20,266 nucleotides of DNA from Prauserella rugosa (GTDB taxonomy: Bacteria; Actinomycetota; Actinomycetes; Mycobacteriales; Pseudonocardiaceae), in NCBI RefSeq assembly GCF_000719975.1, contig NZ_JOIJ01000036.1:1-20266 (forward strand), read 5' to 3'. The notes under the pieces are model-generated. The model worked only from the letters and a program-made list of their open reading frames with translations, did not search any database and was not told where the DNA came from. Positions within the stretch are counted from its first letter, which is position 1. Each line of letters begins with the position of its first letter. Made by a program: the position numbers and the translations under genes. Below are positions 1 to 8,509 of the stretch, one piece after another.

Positions 1-128
1 ACATGGACCTGTTGCGGCCGATCTATGCCCAGACCGCGGCCTACGGGCACTTCGGTCGCCCGGACGCCAACCTGCCGTGGGAAAACACCAACCGCGCCGC
101 GGCGCTGAAGGACGCGGCGAAGGCCTGA
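1..128 (+). CDS. metK: S-adenosylmethionine synthetase, C-terminal end (partial)
   Basis: Only the last 41 codons lie in the window (frame begins at base 3, stop TGA 126-128). The peptide carries the family's characteristic C-terminus: [13 protein letters not shown] followed by an acidic residue and LPWE, then a short charged tail. MetK condenses ATP and methionine into SAM in the cytoplasm. It is the first step of the methyl cycle whose other enzymes follow downstream on the same strand. A perfect 16-bp stem starts 33 bases after the stop, so metK is probably transcribed as its own unit rather than with adoK. The call rests on a short but highly conserved tail; the N-terminal and ATP-binding parts cannot be seen here. 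Confidence 0.9.
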   Translation, partial: MDLLRPIYAQTAAYGHFGRPDANLPWENTNRAAALKDAAKA

Positions 129-161
129 ACACAGGCAACGGACACCGTGCGACGGTGAGTA

Positions 162-204
162 CGTCGTCGGGGGAGGCGGGGCCGACCGGCCTCCCCCGAC
201 GACG
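162..204 (+). terminator. Hairpin terminator after metK
   Basis: A perfect 16-bp GC-rich inverted repeat (162-177 with 189-204) closes an 11-base loop. It is followed only by TTCC, not a U tract, as in many actinobacterial hairpin terminators. It lies between metK and adoK, and the perfect symmetry would work on either strand. A TTGACA-like box follows at 226-231, but no good -10 stands at a suitable distance before adoK. Confidence 0.75.
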
Positions 205-255
205 TTCCACGCGGCCCCGCCAGCTTTGACACAATCTTAGGGAGTGGACCCCGTT

Positions 256-1233
256 ATGCGCATCGCCGTCATCGGCTCGATCGCGACCGACCATCTGATG
301 TCGTTCTCCGGCAAGATCTCCGACCAGCTGGTCGCTGACTCGCTCCAGAACGTGTCCCTGTCGTTCCTCGTCGAACACCTCGACATCCGCCGTGGGGGAG
401 TGGCCGGGAACATCACGCTCGGACTGGGCCGTCTCGGCCTCAACCCGGTCCTGGTCGGGGCCGTCGGGCAGGACTTCGGCGACTACCGCGCCTTCCTCGA
501 GCAGAACGGCGTCGACACCAAGTCGGTGCACGTCTCCGAGACCCAGCACACCTCGCGGTTCCTGTGCACCACCGACGAGGACCAGAACCAGATCGCCTCG
601 TTCTACGCCGGTGCGATGAGCGAGGTCGGGGAGATCGCCGTCAAGTCCGTCGCGGACCGCGTGGGCGAGCTCGACCTGGTGCTCATCGGCGCCAACGACC
701 CGGGCGCCATGCTGCAGCACACCGCGGAGTGCCGGACCCTCGGCCTGCCGTTCGCCGCCGACATCTCCCAGCAGCTCGCGATCATGTCGGGCGACGACGT
801 CCGCAAGCTCGTCGACGGCGCGACCTACCTGTTCACCAACGAGTACGAGTCGACGCTGCTGCTCAAGCACACCGGCTGGAGCGAGGCCGAGGTGCTCGAC
901 CGCGTCGGCAGCTGGGTCGTCACGCTCGGTGGCAAGGGCGTGCGCATCCTCAGCAACAAGCACGAGACCGTCGAGGTCCCGGCGATCCCGGACGTCAAGG
1001 CCGCCGAGCCGACCGGGGTCGGCGACGCCTTCCGTGCGGGCTTTCTGTGGGCCCTCGGCTGCAACATGTCGCTGGAGCGCGCCGCGCAGGTGGGCTGTGT
1101 CTTCGCGAGCATCGTCCTCGAAACGGTCGGTCCGCAGGAGTACACGCTGGACCGGTCGGAGTTCTCGAACCGAGCCGCGAAGGCCTATGGCAACGACGTC
1201 GCGGCGGAGATCGAATCCAAGCTGCGGGTGTGA
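256..1233 (+). CDS. adoK: Adenosine kinase, PfkB (ribokinase) family
   Basis: A 325-residue PfkB-family kinase. The N-terminal GSIATDH strand, the GGVAGN substrate-side signature near residues 48-53 and the C-terminal TGVGDAF anion-hole/catalytic motif (Asp257 as base) are all present. Length and sequence style fit the actinobacterial adenosine kinase type known from Mycobacterium tuberculosis AdoK, a ribokinase-like enzyme unlike eukaryotic adenosine kinase. It phosphorylates adenosine to AMP and so pulls the reversible SAH hydrolase reaction forward. ATG 256 was chosen because AGGGAG at 239-244 lies 11 bases upstream; the in-frame GTG at 244 overlaps that ribosome site and has none of its own. 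metH begins two bases after the stop, so the two are probably translationally coupled. Another sugar or nucleoside substrate is possible, but the context argues for adenosine. Confidence 0.83.
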   Translation: MRIAVIGSIATDHLMSFSGKISDQLVADSLQNVSLSFLVEHLDIRRGGVAGNITLGLGRLGLNPVLVGAVGQDFGDYRAFLEQNGVDTKSVHVSETQHTSRFLCTTDEDQNQIASFYAGAMSEVGEIAVKSVADRVGELDLVLIGANDPGAMLQHTAECRTLGLPFAADISQQLAIMSGDDVRKLVDGATYLFTNEYESTLLLKHTGWSEAEVLDRVGSWVVTLGGKGVRILSNKHETVEVPAIPDVKAAEPTGVGDAFRAGFLWALGCNMSLERAAQVGCVFASIVLETVGPQEYTLDRSEFSNRAAKAYGNDVAAEIESKLRV

Positions 1234-1235
1234 TC

Positions 1236-4200
1236 ATGGACAGCGCCTTTCTGTCGGCCCTCGACAAGCGGGTGCTGGTCGCCGACGGCGGCATGGGTAC
1301 TGCGTTGCAGGCCTATGACCTGACGCTCGACGACTTCAATCAACTCGAGGGCTGCAACGAGATCCTCAACGAGACGCGTCCGGACGTCGTCAGCGCGATC
1401 TACCGTGGATATCTCGAAGCCGGATCGGACGCGATCGAAACCAACACATTCGGCACGAACCTCGCCAACCTCGGCGAGTACGACATCGTCCACCGGATCC
1501 GCGACCTCGCGGAGAAGGGCGCCTCGCTGGCACGGCAGGCGGCGGACGAGTACTCGACGCCCGACAAGCCGCGGTTCGTGCTGGGCTCGATGGGACCGGG
1601 TACCAAGCTGCCCACCCTGGGCCACGCCCCGTACACCGACCTGCGTGACGCCTACGTCGAGAACGTGCTCGGCCTGCTCGACGGTGGCATCGACGTCGTG
1701 CTCGTCGAGACGTCGCAGGACCTGCTGCAGACCAAGGCCGCGATCGTGGCCGCGAAGCGGGCGATGCAGCAGGCCGGCAGGCAGGTGCCGATCATCGCCC
1801 AGGTCACCGTCGAGACGACGGGCACGATGCTGGTCGGCTCGGAGATCGGTGCGGCACTGACCGCGCTGGAGCCGCTGGGCATCGACATGATCGGCATGAA
1901 CTGTGCGACCGGCCCGGCCGAGATGGGCGAGCACCTGCGCGTGCTGGCCGATTACGCCACGGTGCCGATCTCCGTCATGCCGAACGCCGGACTGCCGGAG
2001 CTCGGCCCGAACGGTGCGGTGTACCCGCTGCGACCGGACGAGCTCGCCGAGTCGCTGGCCGACTTCGTGCAGCGCTACGGCGCCCGGCTGGTCGGCGGGT
2101 GCTGCGGTACGACGACCGAGCACGTGGCGGCCATCGCCGAGGCGGTCAGGGACACCGAGCCCGTGCGGCGCACCCCGGAGGTCGTCCCCTCGATCTCCTC
2201 GGTGTATCAGGCCGTGCCGTTCCAGCAGGACGCCTCGATCCTCAACGTCGGTGAACGCACCAACGCCAACGGGTCGAAGGCGTTCCGCGAGGCGATGCTC
2301 GAGCAGCGGTACGACGACTGTGTCGAGATCGCCAAGGCACAGACCCGCGAGGGTGCGCACGTGCTCGACCTGTGCGTCGACTACGTGGGCAGGGACGGCA
2401 CCGTCGACATGGCCGAGCTGGCCTCGCGGCTGGCCACGGCGTCCACGCTGCCGATCATGGTCGACTCCACCGAGCCGGACGTGATCGAGGTGGCGCTGAA
2501 CCACCTCGGCGGCCGGTGCCTGATCAACTCGGTGAACTACGAGGACGGCACCGATCCGGGCGGGCGCTACGACCGCATGCTCACGATGGCCCGCGAGCAC
2601 GGCGCCACCGTGGTCGTGACGTGTATCGACGAGGACGGCCAGGCCCGCACGGCCGACTGGAAGATGCGCGTCGCCGAGCGCGCGATCGCCGATCTGACCG
2701 GCAACTGGGGCTTCGACGAGTCGGCGATCATCATCGACACGCTCGTCTTCCCGATCACCACCGGTCAGGAGGAGGTCCGCAAGGACGGCATCGAGACGAT
2801 CAACGCCATCAAGCGGCTGAAGGAGAAGTACCCGAACGTGCAGACCACGCTCGGTCTGTCGAACATCTCCTTCGGACTGAACCCGGCCGCGCGCCAGGTG
2901 TTGAACTCGGTGTTCCTCAACGAGTGCCGCGAGGCAGGCCTCGACTCGGCGATCGTGAACTCCTCGAAGATCCTGCCGATGAACAAGATCGACGAGGAGG
3001 CTCGTCAGGTCGCGCTCGACCTGGTCTACGACCGCCGCGAGGGCGACTACGACCCGTTGCAGAAGCTCATGGAGCTGTTCGAGGGTCAGACGGCCAAGTC
3101 GGGCAGCGCGTCCCGGGCCGAGGAGCTGGCGAAGCTGCCGCTGTTCGAGCGGCTCGAGAAGCGCATCGTCGACGGCGAGCGCACCGGCCTCGAGGACGAC
3201 CTCGAGGCCGCCCGCCAGGAAAAGGACCCGCTGGCGATCATCAACGAGAACCTGCTGGCCGGCATGAAGGTCGTCGGTGACCTGTTCGGTTCGGGGCAGA
3301 TGCAGCTGCCGTTCGTGCTGCAGTCTGCGGAGGTCATGAAGGCCGCCGTGGCCCACCTCGAGCAGTACATGGAGAAGGACGACTCGGGCGGCAAGGGCAA
3401 GCTGCTGCTGGCCACGGTCAAGGGCGACGTCCATGACATCGGCAAGAACCTGGTCGACATCATCGTCTCCAACAACGGCTACGACGTGGTGAACATCGGT
3501 ATCAAGCAGCCGGTGAACGCCATCCTCGACGCCGCGGAGGAGCACCAGGTCGATGTCATCGGCATGTCGGGTCTGCTGGTCAAGTCGACGGTCATCATGA
3601 AGGAGAACCTTCAGGAGATGAACGACCGCGGCATCGCGACCAAGTACCCGGTGATGCTCGGTGGCGCGGCGCTGACCAGGACGTTCGTCGAGAACGACCT
3701 GGACGAGATGTTCGACGGCGACGTCCGGTACGCCAAGGACGCCTTCGAGGGCCTGCACCTGATGGACCGGCTCATGGCCATCAAACGCGGGGAGACGCCC
3801 GAGGAGGACGCGGCCGAACAGGAGAAGAAGGCCGAGCGCAAGGCGCGCCGCGAGCGCTCGCAGCGGATCGCCGAGAAGCGCAAGGCCGCCCGGGCCGGCG
3901 ACGGTCCCGAGCCGTCCCACGACGACACGACCCGGTCGGACGTGGCCGAGGACGTGCCGGTGCCGACGCCGCCGTTCTGGGGCTCGAAGGTCGTGCGCGG
4001 GCTGCCGGTGAACGACTACCTGCAGCTGCTCGACGAACGCGCCACGTTCTTCGGTCAGTGGGGCCTGCGCGGCGCGAAGAAGGGCGAGGGCCCTTCGTAC
4101 GAGGAACTCGTCGAGACCGAGGGCAGGCCGCGGCTGCGCGCCTGGATCGACGACCTCGCCACCAGGGGCATCCTCCAGCACGCGGCACTGGTCTACGGGT

Positions 4201-4793
4201 ACTTCCCGTGCTACTCCGACGGCAACGACCTGGTGGTGCTCGACAAGGACGAACCGGACGCCCCGGAACGCGCCCGGTTCTCGTTCCCGCGTCAGCTGCG
4301 GGACCGCAGGCTCTGCCTCGCCGACTTCTACCGGTCGAAGAAGCAGGCCGAGGAGACGGGCCAGGTCGACGTGCTGCCGTTGCAGCTGGTCACGATGGGT
4401 CAACCGATCGCGGACTTCGCCAACGAGTTGTTCGCCAAGGACGCCTATCGGGACTACCTCGAGGTCCACGGCCTCGGCGTCCAGCTGACGGAGGCCATGG
4501 CCGAGTACTGGCACCGGAGGATCCGGCAGGAGCTGCGGTTCTCCTCCGGTACCCCGGTGGCGGACGAGGACCCCGAGGACGTCACGGAGTTCTTCAAGCT
4601 CGGATACCGCGGTGCCCGGTTCTCACTGGGTTACGGCGCGTGCCCGAACCTGGAGGACCGTACCCAGATCGTCGATCTGCTGGAGGCCGAACGGATCGGT
4701 GTGGAGCTCTCCGAGGAGTTCCAGCTGCACCCGGAGCAGTCCACGGACGCGATCGTTGCCCACCACCCCGAGGCGAAGTACTTCAACACCTGA
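1236..4793 (+). CDS. metH: Cobalamin-dependent methionine synthase
   Basis: A 1185-residue full-length MetH with all four modules. The homocysteine-binding barrel (about 1-320) has zinc ligands Cys223 (GMNCATGP) and Cys289-Cys290 (GGCCGTT). The methyl-THF (pterin) barrel (about 325-600) starts at NVGERTNANGSKAF. The cobalamin cap and Rossmann region (about 640-845) carry DVHDIG with His733 as the expected lower axial cobalt ligand. After a very charged K/E/R-rich linker (about 850-885) comes the C-terminal AdoMet-binding reactivation domain. The enzyme transfers methyl from 5-methyl-THF to homocysteine via methylcobalamin and is reactivated with SAM. ATG 1236 follows the adoK stop by two bases with only a weak GGGTG upstream, suggesting coupling to adoK. 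A 7-bp hairpin (4786-4803) overlaps the stop codon. Confidence 0.97.
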   Translation: MDSAFLSALDKRVLVADGGMGTALQAYDLTLDDFNQLEGCNEILNETRPDVVSAIYRGYLEAGSDAIETNTFGTNLANLGEYDIVHRIRDLAEKGASLARQAADEYSTPDKPRFVLGSMGPGTKLPTLGHAPYTDLRDAYVENVLGLLDGGIDVVLVETSQDLLQTKAAIVAAKRAMQQAGRQVPIIAQVTVETTGTMLVGSEIGAALTALEPLGIDMIGMNCATGPAEMGEHLRVLADYATVPISVMPNAGLPELGPNGAVYPLRPDELAESLADFVQRYGARLVGGCCGTTTEHVAAIAEAVRDTEPVRRTPEVVPSISSVYQAVPFQQDASILNVGERTNANGSKAFREAMLEQRYDDCVEIAKAQTREGAHVLDLCVDYVGRDGTVDMAELASRLATASTLPIMVDSTEPDVIEVALNHLGGRCLINSVNYEDGTDPGGRYDRMLTMAREHGATVVVTCIDEDGQARTADWKMRVAERAIADLTGNWGFDESAIIIDTLVFPITTGQEEVRKDGIETINAIKRLKEKYPNVQTTLGLSNISFGLNPAARQVLNSVFLNECREAGLDSAIVNSSKILPMNKIDEEARQVALDLVYDRREGDYDPLQKLMELFEGQTAKSGSASRAEELAKLPLFERLEKRIVDGERTGLEDDLEAARQEKDPLAIINENLLAGMKVVGDLFGSGQMQLPFVLQSAEVMKAAVAHLEQYMEKDDSGGKGKLLLATVKGDVHDIGKNLVDIIVSNNGYDVVNIGIKQPVNAILDAAEEHQVDVIGMSGLLVKSTVIMKENLQEMNDRGIATKYPVMLGGAALTRTFVENDLDEMFDGDVRYAKDAFEGLHLMDRLMAIKRGETPEEDAAEQEKKAERKARRERSQRIAEKRKAARAGDGPEPSHDDTTRSDVAEDVPVPTPPFWGSKVVRGLPVNDYLQLLDERATFFGQWGLRGAKKGEGPSYEELVETEGRPRLRAWIDDLATRGILQHAALVYGYFPCYSDGNDLVVLDKDEPDAPERARFSFPRQLRDRRLCLADFYRSKKQAEETGQVDVLPLQLVTMGQPIADFANELFAKDAYRDYLEVHGLGVQLTEAMAEYWHRRIRQELRFSSGTPVADEDPEDVTEFFKLGYRGARFSLGYGACPNLEDRTQIVDLLEAERIGVELSEEFQLHPEQSTDAIVAHHPEAKYFNT

Positions 4794-4862
4794 CCGCAGG
4801 TGTGACGGGTGCCAGCCGTGTTTGACCGCATCACGATGAGCCTGGGAAACTCGACACGAGTC

Positions 4863-4934
4863 GGCCGAGAGGCGCTGCAGCGGAGACCACTCCGCCACGC
4901 TCGGCCACTTTCCCTGGCAACGGAAGGGCGCCTC
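4863..4934 (+). promoter_or_regulatory. SAH riboswitch (S-adenosylhomocysteine aptamer)
   Basis: All helices of the SAH riboswitch pseudoknot can be drawn. P1 is 4863-4869 with 4900-4906 (7 bp, GGCCGAG/CTCGGCC). P2 is 4880-4885 with 4890-4895 (6 bp, ACCA loop). A short P3 is 4910-4913 with 4922-4925. The pseudoknot helix P4 is 4869-4875 with 4928-4934 (GAGGCGC/GCGCCTC). The conserved GCGCTGCAGCG core after the P1 5' strand matches the known consensus. The family typically sits upstream of ahcY and metH, senses SAH and turns expression on. Here it lies 112 bases upstream of sahH, which fits. The fold was done by eye; a covariance-model search would settle it. Confidence 0.9.
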
Positions 4935-4948
4935 TGTTTCAAGGAGGC
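4930..4948 (+). promoter_or_regulatory. Anti-pseudoknot hairpin masking a Shine-Dalgarno
   Basis: GCCTC (4930-4934), which is most of the 3' strand of riboswitch helix P4, can instead pair with GAGGC (4944-4948) across a 9-base loop. GAGGC contains the core of the strong ribosome site AAGGAGG at 4941-4947. The two pairings exclude each other, so SAH binding, which stabilises P4, should expose the ribosome site. This is an inferred translational ON switch. Confidence 0.6.
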
Positions 4949-4956
4949 CGTCGCGA

Positions 4957-5019
4957 ATGCCGGATTCCCAGCTCACGAGCGCGTCGATGACGTGTGTCGA
5001 CGTGCAGGCGTGCCGGTAG
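4957..5019 (+). CDS. Putative 20-codon leader peptide upstream of sahH
   Basis: ATG 4957 stands 9 bases after a perfect AAGGAGG (4941-4947) and opens a 20-residue ORF with stop TAG at 5017-5019, 27 bases before the sahH start. The peptide starts MPDSQL and ends TCVDVQACR, with two cysteines close to the stop. The tail vaguely recalls the VDL..R...C endings of short actinobacterial leader peptides found before sulfur-metabolism genes, but the match is loose. Because the riboswitch can hide this ORF's ribosome site rather than that of sahH, translation of the leader may be the regulated event, with sahH following by coupling or relief of downstream structure. It may also be a fortuitous ORF; conservation of frame and cysteines in relatives would decide. 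Confidence 0.5.
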   Translation: MPDSQLTSASMTCVDVQACR

Positions 5020-5046
5020 GCGAGGGCCAGGATCGGAAAGGAAGTC

Positions 5047-6507
<1,461 letters not shown>

Positions 6508-6528
6508 TTCCTTCACGGGTGAGGCGTG

Positions 6529-6609
6529 GGTGGTGGCCTCGTCGCACCGGCACGGCGTCACGGCGTCAGCGCATGACGCGTGACGCGGTGCCGTGCCGGG
6601 GCCACCACC
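6529..6609 (+). terminator. Long imperfect hairpin between sahH and metF
   Basis: The 199-base gap between sahH and the reductase folds into a large stem. 6529-6538 pairs with 6600-6609 (10 bp) and 6547-6556 pairs with 6590-6599 (10 bp), with an 8-base bulge on the 5' side. Inside, GTCAC (6557-6561) pairs with GTGAC (6580-6584) and CGTCA (6564-6568) with TGACG (6574-6578). There is no U tract. It could be a rho-independent-like terminator or attenuator, or an RNA-processing/stability element separating sahH from the downstream gene. Confidence 0.6.
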
Positions 6610-6706
6610 TCCCGCCCACGCGGGTCCGTGCGGTCGTGACCGGACGCACCCGTATCCCAGGCAATCATCGTCCGTGCACGTTGAGGACCCGAGAAGGCGA
6701 TTCGAC

Positions 6707-7591
6707 ATGAAAACCATTGCCCTTGAGCTGGTTCCGCCCGAGCTCGACGGCGGCACCCAGGCCGCGATCGAGGAAGGTCAGAAGGTCGCCCGCGTCGCGA
6801 AGGAAACCGGCCTGGACGGCGCGATCAAGCACCTGATGATCCCGGGCATGATCGAGGAAGAGTCCGACCGTCCCGTGGAGCTGAAGCCCCGGATGGACGT
6901 TCTGGACTTCTGGAAGACGGTCAGCGGCGAGCTGGACGGCGTGCGGGGTCTGTGCACCCAGGTCACGGCGTTCCACGACAAGCCCCAGCTCACCGAGCGA
7001 CTCGGCGCCCTGCGCGGCGCAGGGATGGACGGCATCGTGTTCGTGGGCGTGCCCCGCACGATGGCCGACGGCGAGGGCTCGGGCATGGCGCCGACCGATG
7101 CGCTCGCCGAGTTCACCGACGTGGTGCCCAACCGGGGCGCCATTCTGATCCCGACGAGGGACGGCGAGCAGGGCCGGTTCGGTTTCAAGTGCGACCGTGG
7201 CGCGACCTACGGGATGACGCAGCTGTTGTACTCCGACGCGATCGTGGGTTTCCTGCGCGAATTCGCGGCGAGCACCGAGCACCGTCCCGACATCCTGCTG
7301 TCGTTCGGTTTCGTACCGAAGGTGGAGACGAAGCTCGGTCTGATCGACTGGCTGATCCAGGACCCGGGCAACGACGTGGTCAAGCAGGAGCAGGAGTACG
7401 TCGCGCGCCTGGCCGAGATGTCCTTCGAGGACAAGAAGCGCGAACTCGTCGACCTCTACAAGCGGGTCGTCGACGGTGTGGCCGATCTCGGCTTCGAGAT
7501 CAGCATTCACCTGGAGGTGCCTTACGGCGTGTCCAAGCCGGCGTTCGAGGTGTTCGCCGAGATGCTGGAGCACTATTCGCCGCTGCGCTGA
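6707..7591 (+). CDS. Mycobacterial-type methylenetetrahydrofolate reductase
   Basis: A 294-residue protein that I recognise as the actinobacterial MTHFR family typified by M. tuberculosis Rv2172c rather than classical flavin-dependent MetF. Conserved stretches include the IALELVPPELDGGT start, LKPRMDVLDFW, VGVPRTMADGEGSG, the DGEQGRFGFKCDRGATYG block and VPYGVSKPAFEVFAEMLE. This family reduces methylene-THF to 5-methyl-THF; mycobacterial members are reported to oxidise NADH without bound flavin. Its product is the methyl donor for MetH two genes upstream, closing the cycle. ATG 6707 has GAGAAGG (6691-6697) 9 bases upstream; a longer in-frame start at 6593 lies within the upstream hairpin and is unlikely. 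A strong terminator follows. Confidence 0.85.
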   Translation: MKTIALELVPPELDGGTQAAIEEGQKVARVAKETGLDGAIKHLMIPGMIEEESDRPVELKPRMDVLDFWKTVSGELDGVRGLCTQVTAFHDKPQLTERLGALRGAGMDGIVFVGVPRTMADGEGSGMAPTDALAEFTDVVPNRGAILIPTRDGEQGRFGFKCDRGATYGMTQLLYSDAIVGFLREFAASTEHRPDILLSFGFVPKVETKLGLIDWLIQDPGNDVVKQEQEYVARLAEMSFEDKKRELVDLYKRVVDGVADLGFEISIHLEVPYGVSKPAFEVFAEMLEHYSPLR

Positions 7592-7624
7592 GTGCGCCGA
7601 CCTCCCTGAGGTACGCCCCCGATG

Positions 7625-7671
7625 ATCCCGGGCCGGTCGTGGATGGACGTCATTCACGACCGGCCCGGGAT
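7625..7671. terminator. Strong rho-independent terminator after metF
   Basis: A perfect 15-bp GC stem (7627-7641 with 7655-7669), extendable by two A-T pairs to 7625/7671, with a 13-base loop and followed by ATTTTT at 7670-7675. It ends the methyl-cycle block. Its 3' half also encodes the last residues of the convergent minus-strand gene, so that gene's mRNA contains the same stem at its end. Confidence 0.92.
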
Positions 7672-8198
7672 TTTTCGTGCTCTCCGTCGCCGTTCGCGCG
7701 AGTACCCACGAGCACGGTGGGCCAATCGTCGCCCGTCGCTGCGGTGGTGGACCCGTTCGTCGACACGGTCGCGGGCGTGGTGGTGCGCTGCACCGGGATG
7801 GCAGCCGTGGGGAGCCGGTAGCCGCTGAGACGGGCCATGAGCACGCGGATGCCGTTGTCGAAGGCGTAGAGCATGGCGTGGGGATGCTCGTCGGCAGGCC
7901 GGTCGCGGTGGGTGATCCGCCGCGCCAGTCCCGTGCCGCTGATGGTCCACAGCCCACCGAGTTCGTCCGCGTCGTCGCCGCCGGGGCCGGTGAACTCGAC
8001 CGAGACGGGGCGGCTGACGGCGGCGCGCGACAACGTCGGATCGGTACCCGTCGGCACGAGCAGGTCCCCGCCGGGACAGGCGTAGGCGGCCAGCGGAACG
8101 GGCGCGCCGCCGTCCACCGAGATCGCCGCCGTAACGTGACGTGCCCGATCGCCGATCAAGGCAACGCAATCGTGATGGGTCAGGTCCGCTGGCTCCAT
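7650..8198 (-). CDS. Pyridoxamine 5'-phosphate oxidase-like (FMN split-barrel) family protein
   Basis: A 182-residue protein starting MEPADL, chosen because GGGAGGGAG stands a few bases upstream of this ATG on the minus strand; longer in-frame starts lack a site. The first 130 residues follow the PPOX split-barrel layout: a short helix with DCVALIG, a strand with the P-V-P-L-A-A-Y pattern, G-G-D-L-L-V-P, a segment with a paired basic residue and V-S-V-E-F, then L-W-T-I-S-G-T-G. Such proteins bind FMN, F420 or haem-like cofactors; substrate is unknown. The C-terminal 50 residues are Thr/Ala-rich and probably disordered. The stop codon sits inside the metF terminator, giving a convergent pair sharing one hairpin. 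Family assignment is moderate, and enzymatic role cannot be read from sequence. Confidence 0.6.
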   Translation of the reverse strand: MEPADLTHHDCVALIGDRARHVTAAISVDGGAPVPLAAYACPGGDLLVPTGTDPTLSRAAVSRPVSVEFTGPGGDDADELGGLWTISGTGLARRITHRDRPADEHPHAMLYAFDNGIRVLMARLSGYRLPTAAIPVQRTTTPATVSTNGSTTAATGDDWPTVLVGTRANGDGEHEKSRAGRE

Positions 8199-8509
8199 GC
8201 TCGCTCCCTCCCGACCGGAGCCGCACCGCGCGTGGCGGCGCGTGCGTCCGGGGTGTTCCACGTTGTCGGAATGTGGCGTGACACCACCGGAATCACCGGC
8301 GGCGGGCGGGCGGAGAGTTCGGGTAATGTCGACGACGACGGTGATCGTCGGCTGCCCGTAGCCGACGCTCGCCGCGTCATCGGTCACTTTCCCTTGGTAC
8401 GCCGGGCGAACCGATCCGTCCACACGTTGCCTCCCAGTGGGGGAGGCGAGGCGTCCGTGTGGTGGCATCCACCCGGCGGACGTTGCTGATGCGTAGCGGA
8501 GGTTGGCAC
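8199..8509. other. Divergent intergenic region with a 5'-leader stem-loop
   Basis: No gene is seen in these 311 bases between the divergent PPOX-like and DivIVA-like genes. A structured element lies upstream of the plus-strand gene: CCACACG (8420-8426) pairs with CGTGTGG (8456-8462), enclosing the hairpin GCCTCCC/GGGAGGC (8429-8435 with 8441-8447). A TAATGT at 8324-8329 could be a -10 box for the plus-strand gene, but no clear -35 is seen. The ribosome site GGAGG at 8498-8502 belongs to the downstream gene. Confidence 0.4.

Noticed and set aside
226..231. TTGACA as a -35 box for adoK
   Set aside because: No acceptable -10 lies 16-19 bases downstream before the start codon, so a promoter is not supported, although one must exist nearby if the metK terminator is efficient.
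1185..4514. A 1109-codon open frame on the minus strand opposite metH
   Set aside because: It is the antisense shadow of a high-GC gene; the plus strand carries every MetH motif, and the minus frame is rich in Arg, His, Leu and Val with no domain.
4822..4852. TTGACC with GAAACT as a promoter for the riboswitch-sahH transcript
   Set aside because: The spacing is about 19 bases and the -10 match is poor; plausible by position but too weak to list as a feature.
4801..4935. SAM-I or SAM-IV riboswitch instead of SAH riboswitch
   Set aside because: The SAM-class core with its k-turn and multi-stem junction is absent, while the SAH P1/P2/P4 pseudoknot pairs perfectly.
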